This document shows, piece by piece, positions 16,822 through 26,600 of a stretch of 64,000 bases of DNA; the first letter of the stretch is position 1, and each line of letters begins with the position of its first letter. The notes beneath the pieces are model-generated. The model was not told the DNA's origin, searched no databases, and worked only from the letters and a program-made list of their open reading frames with translations. The stretch covers positions 124,001 to 188,000 of the forward strand of contig NZ_WIBF01000001.1 in NCBI RefSeq assembly GCF_009496005.1, in the 5' to 3' direction. The translations under genes were made by a program, and so were the position numbers. The DNA comes from Tritonibacter litoralis (GTDB taxonomy: Bacteria > Pseudomonadota > Alphaproteobacteria > Rhodobacterales > Rhodobacteraceae).

Positions 16822-18222
16822 TTAGAACAGGAAATTATCCGAGTCGTTCAAATCGCTGACGGAGGCGTCCTCGACAATGATTGTGGTCTGCCCAAAATTG
16901 ATTTGCGCCCCTTGGTTTGCGGCGCTGAATTGGAGGTCGTCAAAGTCGATGTCGCCCGCGGTGATCTCAATCTGGTCACGGCCGATGGTGAAATCAGTAA
17001 TCCGGTCGCGTCCGCTGTTGATTTGACTAAAGACAAAGGTGTCGTTGCCGCCGTTGCCGGTCAGCCGGTCATTGCCGCGCCCCCCGTCGATCCGGTCGGA
17101 TCCTGCGCCGCCAAACAGCGCGTCATTGGCATTGCCGCCATTTAGTGAGTCATTGCCACCGCCACCACGCAGCGTGTCGCGCCCATTGTTGCCCAACAGC
17201 GTATCGCGGCTGGAGCCGCCCAGCACCGTGTCGTTGCCGCCGCCACCTTGCAGCCGGTCTGCGCCACGGGCCCCGACCAGCCGGTCGCTCTGGCCGCCGC
17301 CAATCAATGTATCCTGACCGCTGCCACCAAAAAGCCGGTCCGCGCCGCCGCCGCCATTGAGCACATCATCCCCCGAGCCACCGGACAGGGTGTCAAGGCC
17401 ACGCGCGCCCAGCAGATTGTCATTGCCGGCCCCGCCATTTAGATTGTCGCGGCCACCGCCACCCACCAGCGTATCGGTGCCGCCTTCGCCAAACAGCCAG
17501 TCATTTCCCGACAGGCCAACAAGACGATCATCGGCGTCGCCCCCAAACAAAAGATCATGTGCCAACCCATCAACCGTGTTGCCTGTCAGAACATCCCCGC
17601 CATCGTTTGCAACTGACAGGGCGACGGATTGATCCCGAAACTCAATCGCTTCGACCCCGATCAGAAAATCGCGGTTGTCTGGACCGGTCTCCACCGAAAA
17701 TGCAAATGTGTCGCCGCCAAATTCGGCCTCGCGGATCCGGCTGTCGATCACAACAGTGTCGATGCCAAGCGCGCCAAAAACGTCCTGTGACTGTTCGTTC
17801 AGGATGATCCGGTCGTCGCCTTCAAACCCTTCGATAATGGCGCGGGCATCTCCGGGCTCGAGCGTGATGGTGTCATCGCCTGCAAGCAGGATCTCCAGCA
17901 GCTCATTACCGCTGTCGGCATCCAGGATATCACGCCCGGTCAGCGCCAGCTCCTTGATGGTGAAAATAACCTTTTCCGCGCGCCCATAGGTGACGCTGCT
18001 GATTGTCCAGTCATCCATAGAGTCCGCCGTGAAATCACCGGTTGCCGTGATAAACGCATCACGTGCGGCGGGCAGGCTTGTGCCATTGTATTCAAGCCTA
18101 AGCGTATCCCCGGTGTTTGTCAGGATCGTGTCGGTGCTTTGCACCAAGAAGAACAGCGGCGTGGCGGTGGAGAGAATATCAAATTGTTCTACGGTTGGGC
18201 GAAAGGTCACGACGGCCATCAT
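16822..18222 (-). CDS. RTX hemolysin-type calcium-binding repeat protein (1)
   Basis: A 466-residue acidic secreted-type protein. The N-terminal 200 residues have no clear family. Residues about 205-395 consist of nonapeptide repeats of the GGxGxDxLx type (GGGGRDNLNGGAGNDNL and similar), which form a calcium-binding parallel beta-roll. After it comes a C-terminal domain with IIVEDASVSDLNDSDNFLF, typical of type I secretion signals in Rhodobacterales. There is no Sec signal peptide. No type I ABC/MFP genes are in the window, so export would use a system elsewhere. It is tandem with a paralogue at 18385-19629. Confidence 0.88.
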   Translation of the reverse strand: MMAVVTFRPTVEQFDILSTATPLFFLVQSTDTILTNTGDTLRLEYNGTSLPAARDAFITATGDFTADSMDDWTISSVTYGRAEKVIFTIKELALTGRDILDADSGNELLEILLAGDDTITLEPGDARAIIEGFEGDDRIILNEQSQDVFGALGIDTVVIDSRIREAEFGGDTFAFSVETGPDNRDFLIGVEAIEFRDQSVALSVANDGGDVLTGNTVDGLAHDLLFGGDADDRLVGLSGNDWLFGEGGTDTLVGGGGRDNLNGGAGNDNLLGARGLDTLSGGSGDDVLNGGGGADRLFGGSGQDTLIGGGQSDRLVGARGADRLQGGGGNDTVLGGSSRDTLLGNNGRDTLRGGGGNDSLNGGNANDALFGGAGSDRIDGGRGNDRLTGNGGNDTFVFSQINSGRDRITDFTIGRDQIEITAGDIDFDDLQFSAANQGAQINFGQTTIIVEDASVSDLNDSDNFLF

Positions 18223-18323
18223 GAAACTCCGATATGAAAAAAGACTAAAATCTATGGGTATCTATTCATACACTATTAACGTGTGGAATTTGGCAGAAAT
18301 TGGACAAACATGCCAAAAAACAG

Positions 18324-18352
18324 AAAAGCCGCCCAGCAGAGGCGGCTTTTGT
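18324..18352 (-). terminator. intrinsic terminator after RTX protein 2
   Basis: On the minus strand AAAAGCCGCC-N7-GGCGGCTTTT-like arms are followed by CTGTTTTTT. It separates the two RTX genes, so they are probably not one operon. The stem can also terminate plus-strand transcripts. Confidence 0.75.
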
Positions 18353-18384
18353 TTTTTGAAATAGAGAGTCTATTGATATTCAGT

Positions 18385-19629
18385 TTAAAACAGGAAGTGG
18401 TCCGCGTCGTTTAATTGTTCGGCGCTGACATCTTCGACGACAATGGTTGTATTTCCAAAGGAGACGCGGCTGTCATTGCCCTGCGATCGAATGGTCAGAT
18501 CGCTCAGATCATCGGCGCCATTCAGAATTCGGATGTGATCCGCGCCAAGTCGGAAATCGGTGATGGTATCATTGCCGTCGTTGCTGCGGAATTCAAAGAC
18601 ATCCGCGCCGCCGTTTCCGGACAGAACATCATTGCCACTGCCGCCAAACAATGTGTCGCGCCCGGTTCCCCCCAGCAATCGGTCATTGCCAACACCGCCG
18701 TTCAAACGGTCCTGGCCATGGTTGCCGCGCAGGATGTCGTCGCTGGCATTGCCGTCCAGCCGGTCATTGTTGCGCCCGCCGTTCAACCGGTCACGTCCGC
18801 CACCGCCGATCAAACTGTCTGCGCCGCTGCCGCCAAACAGGGTGTCGGCCAGGCTGCCGCCAACGAGCGTGTCATTACCAGACCCGCCGTCCAAGAAATC
18901 CGCGCCCCGCTGACCCAAGAGCCGGTCATTGCCGCTTTCACCAAAGAGCGCATCGCTGCCAGAGCGTCCCAGCAACTGGTCATTGCCCGCGCCGCCCACA
19001 ATCAGATCGTTGCGGGTCGCCGAAAATTGGTTGCCAATGAGTGTGTTATTGAATGAGGTCCCGGTTGAGATTGCGGCAAGGCGATCCTCAAATTGCAGCA
19101 GTTCTACGCTGGACAGGCTGTCGCGCCCGTCCCGTGTTGTCAGGTTGATGGTGCCAGAGGTCACCAGCGTGGCACGGGCCGACGCAAAGCGGTCTTCGAC
19201 GATCAGAGTGTCAGACCCGCTGCCGCCAAAGACGGTGTCATTGCCTGCGCCCAGGTCAAAGCTGTCGTTGCCGCCAAATCCTTCCCACAGCAGGCCGATG
19301 TCTGTGTTGCCGATATTGGTGTCGTCACCCGCTGTAATCGCTGCGAATGGATTGCGATTGAACTGCAATTCTCCGAGGGTGATCGAAAAATCGCTGATGT
19401 CGATCAAGATCTCTCCGTTGAAACCGGCGCTGAGCCCGTCGATGGTACGGCTCAGGGTTGGGAATGCGGTGAAATTCCCGGTGACGGTTGCAAAAAGGCC
19501 GTTGTCGCCTTCAAGGCGGATTAAGCTGTCGGTTGTCTGCGTTACCTCAAGGCTGTTATCCCCCACCAGTGCAAAAAGGTCATCGGCAGACAATTCATCA
19601 GAATCTGCATTAATTACTAAGCGAGCCAT
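18385..19629 (-). CDS. RTX hemolysin-type calcium-binding repeat protein (2)
   Basis: A 414-residue relative of the adjacent RTX protein. ATG 19629 is chosen because AAGGA lies just upstream; a 13-residue upstream extension is possible but begins with basic residues unlike the family. The N-terminal 190 residues contain a beta-rich region and one degenerate repeat block. GGxGxDxL repeats run from about residue 210 to 355 (GGSGNDTLVGG, GGSGADSLIGGGGRDRLNGG). The end, IVVEDVSAEQLNDADHFLF, closely matches the partner's, consistent with a shared secretion signal. The protein is probably exported by type I secretion and bound to Ca2+ outside the cell. Confidence 0.88.
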   Translation of the reverse strand: MARLVINADSDELSADDLFALVGDNSLEVTQTTDSLIRLEGDNGLFATVTGNFTAFPTLSRTIDGLSAGFNGEILIDISDFSITLGELQFNRNPFAAITAGDDTNIGNTDIGLLWEGFGGNDSFDLGAGNDTVFGGSGSDTLIVEDRFASARATLVTSGTINLTTRDGRDSLSSVELLQFEDRLAAISTGTSFNNTLIGNQFSATRNDLIVGGAGNDQLLGRSGSDALFGESGNDRLLGQRGADFLDGGSGNDTLVGGSLADTLFGGSGADSLIGGGGRDRLNGGRNNDRLDGNASDDILRGNHGQDRLNGGVGNDRLLGGTGRDTLFGGSGNDVLSGNGGADVFEFRSNDGNDTITDFRLGADHIRILNGADDLSDLTIRSQGNDSRVSFGNTTIVVEDVSAEQLNDADHFLF

Positions 19630-19763
19630 AAAAGTATCCTTAAAAAATCGTCTTCTACGTAGAACCACATGGTTTTCAATTTACCTAAACTTTGGATTTC
19701 TCAAATGCAAGACTTGGAACACGTTAAGAAGTTATCCTGATGAAACGCCACAGGTTTAAATAG

Positions 19764-19793
19764 AAAAACGCCGCGCAAGGGCACGGCGTTTTC
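19764..19793 (-). terminator. intrinsic terminator of the M23-bactofilin operon
   Basis: AAAACGCCG-N10-CGGCGTTTTT on the minus strand forms a perfect stem ending in a T run, about 40 bases after the bactofilin stop. Confidence 0.8.
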
Positions 19794-19831
19794 AGGTCTT
19801 TAAAACAGTGACGGGCCGGTGGCGCGTCGGA

Positions 19832-20332
19832 TCAGGCTTGGGGCGCTGCCGGTTTGGCGGCCGCTTTGCCGGGGTTCAGCGGATCGTCCTGACGTTGCAC
19901 GGAGCCTTCGAAATGGGCGCCGGATTCAATCGCGATGGTCTTGTGGATGATATCACCTTCGACGCGCGCGGTGGCGGTCAGGCGGACCTTGAGGCCACGA
20001 ACACGACCGACGATGCGGCCGTTGATTACAACGTCATCTGCCGTCACTTCGCCTTTGATGGTGGCGCTCTCGCCGATGGTCAGCAGATGCGCACGAATGT
20101 CGCCTTCGACGGTGCCTTCCACCTGGATGTCACCCGAAGTTTTCAGGTTCCCGGTGATGTGCAAATCAGACGACAGCAGAGATGCCGGCGGTTTTGCCTT
20201 GGGCGCTGTCGCTTTGAAGTCAGTTGCAGGCGCGGCTGACGTCTTGGGCGCAGAGGAGGGCGGCACAGCAGGAGCTGCGGGAGTGCCTTCCGCTTTGGTT
20301 CCGGGTTCGTTGATTTTGCTTTTAGAAAACAT
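19832..20332 (-). CDS. bactofilin
   Basis: A 166-residue polymer-forming cytoskeletal protein. The N-terminal 45 residues are disordered and Pro/Ala-rich, and the central bactofilin beta-helix domain spans about residues 52-145 (DLHITGNLKTSGDIQVEGTV, IHKTIAIESGAHFEGSV). Bactofilins form filaments at the membrane and localise cell-wall enzymes. The ATG lies inside the end of the M23 peptidase gene (11-base overlap), so the two are translationally coupled. This pairing suggests that the filament positions or controls the peptidase. Confidence 0.93.
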   Translation of the reverse strand: MFSKSKINEPGTKAEGTPAAPAVPPSSAPKTSAAPATDFKATAPKAKPPASLLSSDLHITGNLKTSGDIQVEGTVEGDIRAHLLTIGESATIKGEVTADDVVINGRIVGRVRGLKVRLTATARVEGDIIHKTIAIESGAHFEGSVQRQDDPLNPGKAAAKPAAPQA

Positions 20333-21653
20333 TTCTCGCAGCCTTGATATAGATCATCGGGTTTACGGCTTTGCCATTGACCCGAACCTCGTAATGGAGG
20401 TGGGTTCCAGTCGACCGTCCGGTGTTACCCATATCAGCAATATGATCCCCGCGCGAGACCCTTTGGCCGACCTTGACGCGGATGTTTGAATTATGGGCGT
20501 AACGGGTTTCAATGCCAAAATCATGTTTGATTATGACGATGCGGCCATAGCCGGATTGCCAGCCTGCAAAGCTGACCACACCGTCGGCGGTGGCATAGAT
20601 ATCGGTGCCGTGACGGCCCGCCAGATCAATGCCGTGATGCATGCGGCGACCGCCGGTAATGGGGTGACGCCGAAAGCCAAACCCCGAGGTCAGACGGCTG
20701 CTGCCGCGCACAACGGGTTCCGAGAACGGCGCGCGTTCCGCGGCCAGCCGATAGAGGTTCAACTGGCTGAGTTTGGCCAACAGGTCATTGGCGCGCAGCG
20801 CATCTGCGTCGGCAACACCGCCGCTTGTGGACAGGGCCAGCGGCACCAAGGGGCCGCCTTGGCCATCATAGCCGCGGCGCACCTGTTCGATAATATGTTC
20901 CGGCGGCATCCCGGCCTGGCGGAACATCTTGTCCAGCGGCTCAACCGAGATTTCCATCGCTTCTTCCAGCTGACGGAAGATCTGGTCGTTGCGCTCTTCC
21001 ATCAGGCGCATTTCCAGCTGCAGCTCATCGCGCTCTTCCAAGGCAGAGCGGGCATCTGCCAGGATCTCGTCCCGTTCAAGCGCGGTTTCCGACAGGGCGT
21101 CGGCGACAAATTTGATCTGCGCGGGCAGGGTGACAGAGGCCTGCTGGGCGGCCGTGCTGTCTTGGGCGGTTTCCTGCAGGTCTGCCAGCTCTTGGCGGGC
21201 GGTTTCCCGCTCTTGCATGGTTTTGCGCAGGGTGGTTTGGATTACGTCAATGCCGGTTTCTAGCTCGCGGCGCCGCGTTTCAGAGGCCAGGAGCTCGGAT
21301 TGCATCGCAGAAATCTGTACCAAAGCCGCGTTGAACCGTTCCTGTGCGGCCAGCGCCTCAGCAGCGCGATCGTCGCGTTCCACCGAGATAGCGTTCAGGC
21401 GCGCGCGATAGGTGACCTGATCCCGTTTCGCCTGTTCGCGAAAATTGCCAGCGCCGATACTGTCCATCAGAACAATCGCCGAGGCTACAATGGACCATGT
21501 GACAACAGCCGTCACCCCAATGGCGGCCACCAGCTGGGTCTCGGATCGCAGGCGAATAAACCGGGTGTCATTATCGGATTTTACAAAGATACGACGCTCG
21601 GGAAAGCGCCGTTCCAAAAACCCATGAACCTTGATGCCAAGCCGCGTTCGCAT
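20322..21653 (-). CDS. M23 family metallopeptidase, membrane-anchored
   Basis: A 443-residue LytM-type peptidoglycan endopeptidase. A basic cytoplasmic N-terminus is followed by one membrane segment at about residues 43-65 (VAAIGVTAVVTWSIVASAIVL) and a long periplasmic coiled coil at about 80-250. The C-terminal M23 domain (about 320-430) has the zinc ligands: H in MHHGIDLAG (with its D) and the HLH pair in THLHYEVRVNGK. All key residues are present, so it should be active. It is followed by an overlapping bactofilin gene, a pairing known from cell-shape loci in other bacteria. Confidence 0.94.
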   Translation of the reverse strand: MRTRLGIKVHGFLERRFPERRIFVKSDNDTRFIRLRSETQLVAAIGVTAVVTWSIVASAIVLMDSIGAGNFREQAKRDQVTYRARLNAISVERDDRAAEALAAQERFNAALVQISAMQSELLASETRRRELETGIDVIQTTLRKTMQERETARQELADLQETAQDSTAAQQASVTLPAQIKFVADALSETALERDEILADARSALEERDELQLEMRLMEERNDQIFRQLEEAMEISVEPLDKMFRQAGMPPEHIIEQVRRGYDGQGGPLVPLALSTSGGVADADALRANDLLAKLSQLNLYRLAAERAPFSEPVVRGSSRLTSGFGFRRHPITGGRRMHHGIDLAGRHGTDIYATADGVVSFAGWQSGYGRIVIIKHDFGIETRYAHNSNIRVKVGQRVSRGDHIADMGNTGRSTGTHLHYEVRVNGKAVNPMIYIKAARNVF

Positions 21654-21879
21654 CGGCGCGCTCCGTTCTTATTGCAGTCTTAGCCCTCAGCCGGGCCATT
21701 GGGCGCGGGTCGTGATCTTGTGGCCTTTCCCAATTGGATTAACGAGTTGCTAATTTTCGGGCAAGTACGCGCTGCGGTTTTAGAACCCGCACTGGCCGAT
21801 GTCTGCGCCATATGCGGGGATTTGAGCGAATTATTGCCGATCAAGCGCCGCGATGTGGGGTTTTGAGGCCTAGGTGGCG

Positions 21880-22725
21880 TCAGGCCCAGCCGGGGAGCGG
21901 GCGGATTTGATCCGACAGCGGCCAGTAGAAATCGGGCGGGATGCCCGCTTCGGCGCGTTTTTCTTCGTTAAAGGGTGGCTTTAGCGCCCCGTGGAAATAT
22001 TTGCGCACCAGCCCGTGAAAGGTCTCTTTGGGGTCAAGCCCATCGCGCCCACAGAGAAAGTTGAACCATTTCGCGCCAAAGGCCACATGACTGACCTCTT
22101 CGGCGTAGATCACGTTTAAGGCCTCCACTGCCTGGGTGAGCTTTGCTTTTCTGAAAACCTCGATCATGCCTGGGGTCACATCGAGGCCGCGCGCTTCCAG
22201 GACCATGGGCACAACGGCGAGGCGTCCCATCAGGTCATCCGCCGTATCCTCAGCCGCGCGCCACATGCCGGCGTGGGCGGGAAGGTCGCCATAGAAACTG
22301 CCGATGGCTTCCAGGCAGTCACACATCATGTTGAAATGTTTGCTTTCCTCATCCGCGGATTGCACCCAATCGTCGTAAAACCCCAGCGGCATGGGGACAT
22401 GGGAGAATCGTGCGATAATGTCCCAATGGAGATCCACGGCGTTCAGCTCAATGTGAGCCACCGCATGCAAGAGCGCTTTGCGTCCGGCTTCTGAACCGGG
22501 TTTGCGTTTCGGCACCTCGCGCGGGTCGAGTAGGGCGGGTTCAGCAGGGCGCGCCGGATGCAATGGGGGCTGTGCGGTGCCAATGGGGATCTCTGGCGCG
22601 TCGCCTTTGCGCGCGGCAAACCACTGGGCGGCGTATTGGCGCGACAAGGCGGTTTTTGTGCGCCCGTCGGCGGTGGTTAAAACCTGCGTCGCCATTTCAG
22701 CAAGACAATGGGGCGTGTCAGTCAT
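21880..22725 (-). CDS. DUF455 family ferritin-like protein
   Basis: A 281-residue protein with a ferritin-like four-helix pattern. Possible di-metal ligands are seen as E-x2-H-type motifs: HIELNAVDLHWDI, ADEESKHFNMM and EEVSHVAFG. The family is of unknown function, and the fold suggests an oxidase/hydroxylase or iron-binding role. ATG 22725 (MTDTPHCLAEM) is chosen; a 12-residue upstream extension is basic and unsupported by a ribosome-binding site. It stands alone, upstream of a GC-rich repeat region. Confidence 0.85.
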   Translation of the reverse strand: MTDTPHCLAEMATQVLTTADGRTKTALSRQYAAQWFAARKGDAPEIPIGTAQPPLHPARPAEPALLDPREVPKRKPGSEAGRKALLHAVAHIELNAVDLHWDIIARFSHVPMPLGFYDDWVQSADEESKHFNMMCDCLEAIGSFYGDLPAHAGMWRAAEDTADDLMGRLAVVPMVLEARGLDVTPGMIEVFRKAKLTQAVEALNVIYAEEVSHVAFGAKWFNFLCGRDGLDPKETFHGLVRKYFHGALKPPFNEEKRAEAGIPPDFYWPLSDQIRPLPGWA

Positions 22726-22797
22726 GGTATGTGTCCGCTGTGCTCGGAAAGGAAGGGGCAAAAGTGGTCTTTGGATCCGGGACCCACCAAAGCGAAA

Positions 22798-22960
22798 GCT
22801 TCAGAGCCCCCCATCACCTGATCTGTCCCCTGCCACCCCAGCCTCTGAGCCGCAAGGAAAATAACCGTCTCCCCGCGTTCGCGGGGCCCCTCGGCGATTT
22901 GCCTTGCCGCACAGCGGCCAGCGCGGCTGATCGGGGGCAGGTGATGGGCGGCTCCGAAGC
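22798..22960. repeat. 163-bp segment bounded by a 23-bp imperfect inverted repeat
   Basis: The left arm GCTTCAGAGCC...CATCACCTG matches the reverse complement of the right arm (22938-22960) at 21 of 23 positions. The interior holds a perfect 7-bp GC hairpin and no gene. The layout resembles a miniature inverted-repeat element or a structured RNA, with no target-site duplication seen. Confidence 0.5.
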
Positions 22961-23004
22961 GAAAGCGCTGGTCTGCGGCGGGTTCGTTGCTGCGGGGCGG
23001 TGGC

Positions 23005-23085
23005 GCGCCGCGCCAAAAGCGCGGCGCTTGGCCCAACGCTGCCAGGGGGTGCCCCGGTAGGGGCGCAACCGCAGGGGCGGGAGCC
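23005..23085. repeat. 3'-end repeat element, copy B (after bcp)
   Basis: GCGCCGCGC-N5-GCGCGGCGC is followed by TTGGCCCAA and, about 40 bases on, by GGCGGGAGCC, in the same order as copy A at 14185. On the minus strand it begins about 8 bases after the bcp stop codon. Confidence 0.75.
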
Positions 23086-23093
23086 TTTGTGAG

Positions 23094-23555
23094 TCAGAGG
23101 GATTTGATAGTGTCCAGAACCTCGTCCACGTGACCGGGCACTTTGACCTTGGGCCAGATCTTGGCGATCTTGCCCTCCGCGTCGATCAGAAAGGTTGCGC
23201 GTTGGATGCCCATGTTTTTGCGGCCATACATGTTCTTTTCCACCCAAACCCCGTAGCGTTCACAGGTGTCGCTGTCGGCATCCGACAAAAGCGGCACTGT
23301 CAGCCCGTGTTTGGTCGCGAATTTCTCATGTTTGGCAACTGTGTCCTTGGAGATCCCAAAGACAGCTGCGCCGAGATCGGCAAAGCTTTGCAGATGTTCG
23401 GAAAATCCGATGGATTCCTTGGTGCAGCCTGGCGTATCATCGCGGGGATAAAAGAATAACACAACGGTCTGCCCTTTGAGCGACGACAATGACACCTCAC
23501 TCCCGCCGTCGCGGGGCAGGGTGAAGTCGGGGGCCAGATCGGAAGGGCTGAGCAT
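23094..23555 (-). CDS. bcp: peroxiredoxin, Bcp/PrxQ family
   Basis: A 153-residue thiol peroxidase that reduces hydroperoxides with thioredoxin-derived electrons. The peroxidatic cysteine is C44 in FYPRDDTPGCTKE. The second cysteine found five residues later in many Bcp proteins is absent (SIGF follows), so resolution must use another cysteine, possibly the one in DTCERYGV, or a one-Cys mechanism. The length and the GVWVEKNMYGRKNMGI block are typical. It is monocistronic and followed closely by the 3'-end repeat. Confidence 0.93.
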   Translation of the reverse strand: MLSPSDLAPDFTLPRDGGSEVSLSSLKGQTVVLFFYPRDDTPGCTKESIGFSEHLQSFADLGAAVFGISKDTVAKHEKFATKHGLTVPLLSDADSDTCERYGVWVEKNMYGRKNMGIQRATFLIDAEGKIAKIWPKVKVPGHVDEVLDTIKSL

Positions 23556-23676
23556 TGGGTATGTCTCCAGATAGAATGTTTCAAAGTTTTCCCGCTATAT
23601 TTAAGCGATAACACGCAAGGGGAAAGCGCTCATCGGCCGCGAACCGCATAATTCTGACCAGCCCGCACCTGCGGCT

Positions 23677-26600
23677 GTGGACCCGTCCCCCAGGTTTTGG
23701 GTGTTGGGACTGTGGCGCATGGGGCGGACGTTGATGCGATGGGTTAGCCTGTTCTGCATCCTTGCGGCATTGGTGATCTATTTTGGTCAGGGGCGACAGT
23801 TCGATCTGCCGCCGTGGATGCGCGACCGGGTCGAACAGGTGATCGAGGCGCAGATGGGCGCTTTGGATGTGGAATTTGGCGGCATCGAAGTGATCGTCAA
23901 CCAGGGCTGGCGGCCGCGGGTTGGCCTGCGGGATGTGGTGCTTCGGTATGAGGACGGCAGCATTGCCGCCCAGCTGAGCGATGCGCAGGCGTCCTTTTCG
24001 ATGAACGGATTGCTGCAGGGCAAAGTGCAGCCCAAATCCGTCTATGTGGCGGGGGTGGTGGCCACGTTGCAGCGCAGCGGTGACAGTGTGGCGCTGAGCC
24101 TGGCTGATGGGGCGTCGGCGGTGCGGCAGGCGCAGAACCTGCCGCAATTGATCGAACAATGGGATCTTTACCTGGATCAGCCGGGGCTCAGCGCGTTGCG
24201 TTCCATCGATGTGGAAGCGGTCACCCTGCAATATGAGGATCTGCGGATCGGGCGGGCCTGGACCTTTGATGGTGGCTTTGTGCGGCTGGATCGCACCGGT
24301 CAAGAAGTGGCTTTATCCGCCGGATTCTCGGTTCTGGGCGGCGGGGCCAATGTGGGGCAGGTGGATGCGCGATACCGGTCCTTGATCGGTGATACAGCCG
24401 CCGATTTTGGCATCGCGTTCACCGATCTGCCCAGCGAAGATATCGCGGTGCAAAGCCCGGCGTTGGGCTGGTTGGAGATCCTGCGTGCGCCGATTTCGGG
24501 CAATCTGCGGGGGCGGCTGGACAGCCACGGCGTGCTGGAGCCCGTTTCGGCCAGTCTGGAGATCGGCGAAGGCGCGTTGCAGCCGGATGAAGCCGCGCGG
24601 CCCGTACCCTTTGACGGGGCCAGCAGTTATTTTACCTATTTCCCAGCCGAACAGCTGTTGCAGTTTGATGGTCTGTCGATTTCCACCGGCTGGGGCAGTG
24701 GCCAGATGGAAGGGGTTGCCAGCCTCAGCGGGATTGAAAACGGGCAGCTGAAGAATTTGGTCGGGCAGCTCCGGTTCTCGGATCTGCAGCTGAACCCGTT
24801 TTACCTTTATCCGGATCTGCAGTCCTTTGCCGGGGTGACGACGGATTTCAAACTGGATCTGGACCCGTTCCGCCTGACGCTGGGTGAGGCGACGGTGACG
24901 CAGGACGCCACAACCGTGCATCTGAGCGGCGAGGTTTGGACCAATGCGGATGGCTGGGCCTTTGCCTTGGACGGGAATGCGGATGTGGTTACCGTTGATC
25001 AGGTCAAAACCCTGTGGCCATCAAACACGCCGCCCAAGCCGCGCGAATGGGTGCAAAAGAACCTGCATGAAGGGGTTGCGCACGACATTCAGGTCGCGCT
25101 GCGCAGCCGGGTTGGGCAAAAGCCCTTGGTGTCCCTGTCACTGGGGTTCCAAGATGTGCGGGTGAGTTATCAGAAATTCATGCCGGATCTGACGGGTGCG
25201 ATGGGGCAGTTCAGCCTGCATGACAAACGTTTGGTCGCCTCGGCCACAGCTGGTCAAGTGACCGCCGATCTGGGCGGCTCCATCGATGTCGCCGGCACGT
25301 CGTTTATCATCCCGGACACCAGCGTCAAAGGGGGCGGCCCGGCGGTGGTGCGTCTGGCCGCCAAAGGCGCGGTGACGGCTGCGCTGTCGCTGCTGAACCG
25401 CGCGCCCCTGTCGGTGATGGACAAGGTGGACCTGCCGGTGGATCTGGCCGACGGTCAAGCGCAGGCCCGTGGAACGCTCTCCCTTGCGCTTAAGGAAGAA
25501 CTGCCGATTGAGGAGATCGAATATCACTACAGCGGTGTGATCCGCGCGGCCAAGACGGACAAGCTGGTGCCCGGTCACGTGCTGACGGCGGATCAGTTGA
25601 ACATCACCGGCGCGCATGATTTTGTGCAGATCACCGGCGCGGGTGAAATCAGCGGGATTGCGGCCACGGTGGATTGGCAATTGCCGCTGGGGCAAGAGGA
25701 TGCAACCCATCAGGCCAACGGTACGATTGCATTGACGCCAGAAACCGTCGAGGTGTTCAACATTGGCCTGCCGCGCGGCACAGTTTCCGGCGCGGGCACC
25801 GGATCATATCAGCTGACGCTCAGCCCCGGTCTGCCGCCGGATCTGCAACTAAAAAGCGATCTGCAGGGGCTGGGACTGCGCATCCGGTCGCTGGGCTGGC
25901 GCAAATCGCCCGCAGCGCAGGGCACGCTGGAGGTGGCGGCCACCCTGGGTGCGGTGCCGCGGGTGGATCAGATCACGGTTTCGGCTGCGGGGCTCAGCGC
26001 GCAAGGACGGATCACGTTGCGGGAAAATGGCGGGTTGGATCAGGCCGCGTTCAATTCGGTGCGGATTGGCAATTGGCTAAACAGCAGTGCGACGTTTACC
26101 GGGCGGGGGGCAGCTGCGCCTGCGCTTGCCCTGTCGGGGGGGCGGCTGGATCTGCGCACGGCCCCATTCAGCACGGACAGCGGCTCGGGCGGTGGTGGAA
26201 GCAGCAGCGGTGATGTGGGGCCGATCCAATTTGCGCTGGACCGGCTGCAGGTGAATGATTCCATCGCGCTCCATAACGTGCGGGGGCGGGTGTCGACCCA
26301 AGGGGGTTTGAACGGCGAGTTTCGCGGGCAGATCAACGGGCAGACCGCCGTCAGTGGTGTGCTGGTGCCGCAGAACGGAGGCCTTGGCATGCGGGTGCAA
26401 TCCGATGATGCGGGCGGCGTCTTCCGCTCGGCAGGTGTGTTGCGCCATGCGGCTGAGGGAAGCTTTGACATGACCCTGGTGCCCAGCACCCGGCCCGGTT
26501 ACTTCAATGGGCGTATCACTGCCAATAATATCTATATCCGGCAGGCACCGGCCATGTTGGCACTGGTCAATGCCGTCAGTCTGGTGGGGCTGCTGACCGA

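Larger units (their letters stand above)
22726..23093. other. intergenic region with inverted repeats and 3'-end element
   Basis: About 370 bases without a supported gene, although several GC-driven frames are open. It contains a 23-bp imperfect inverted repeat (22798-22820 with 22938-22960), the hairpin CCCCGCG-TT-CGCGGGG (22871-22886) inside it, and copy B of the 3'-end element. Confidence 0.65.

Noticed and set aside
16900-19000. Repeated short motifs resembling a repeat array or CRISPR
   Set aside because: The periodicity is 27 bases (nine codons) and in frame, so it is the RTX nonapeptide coding pattern, not CRISPR spacers.
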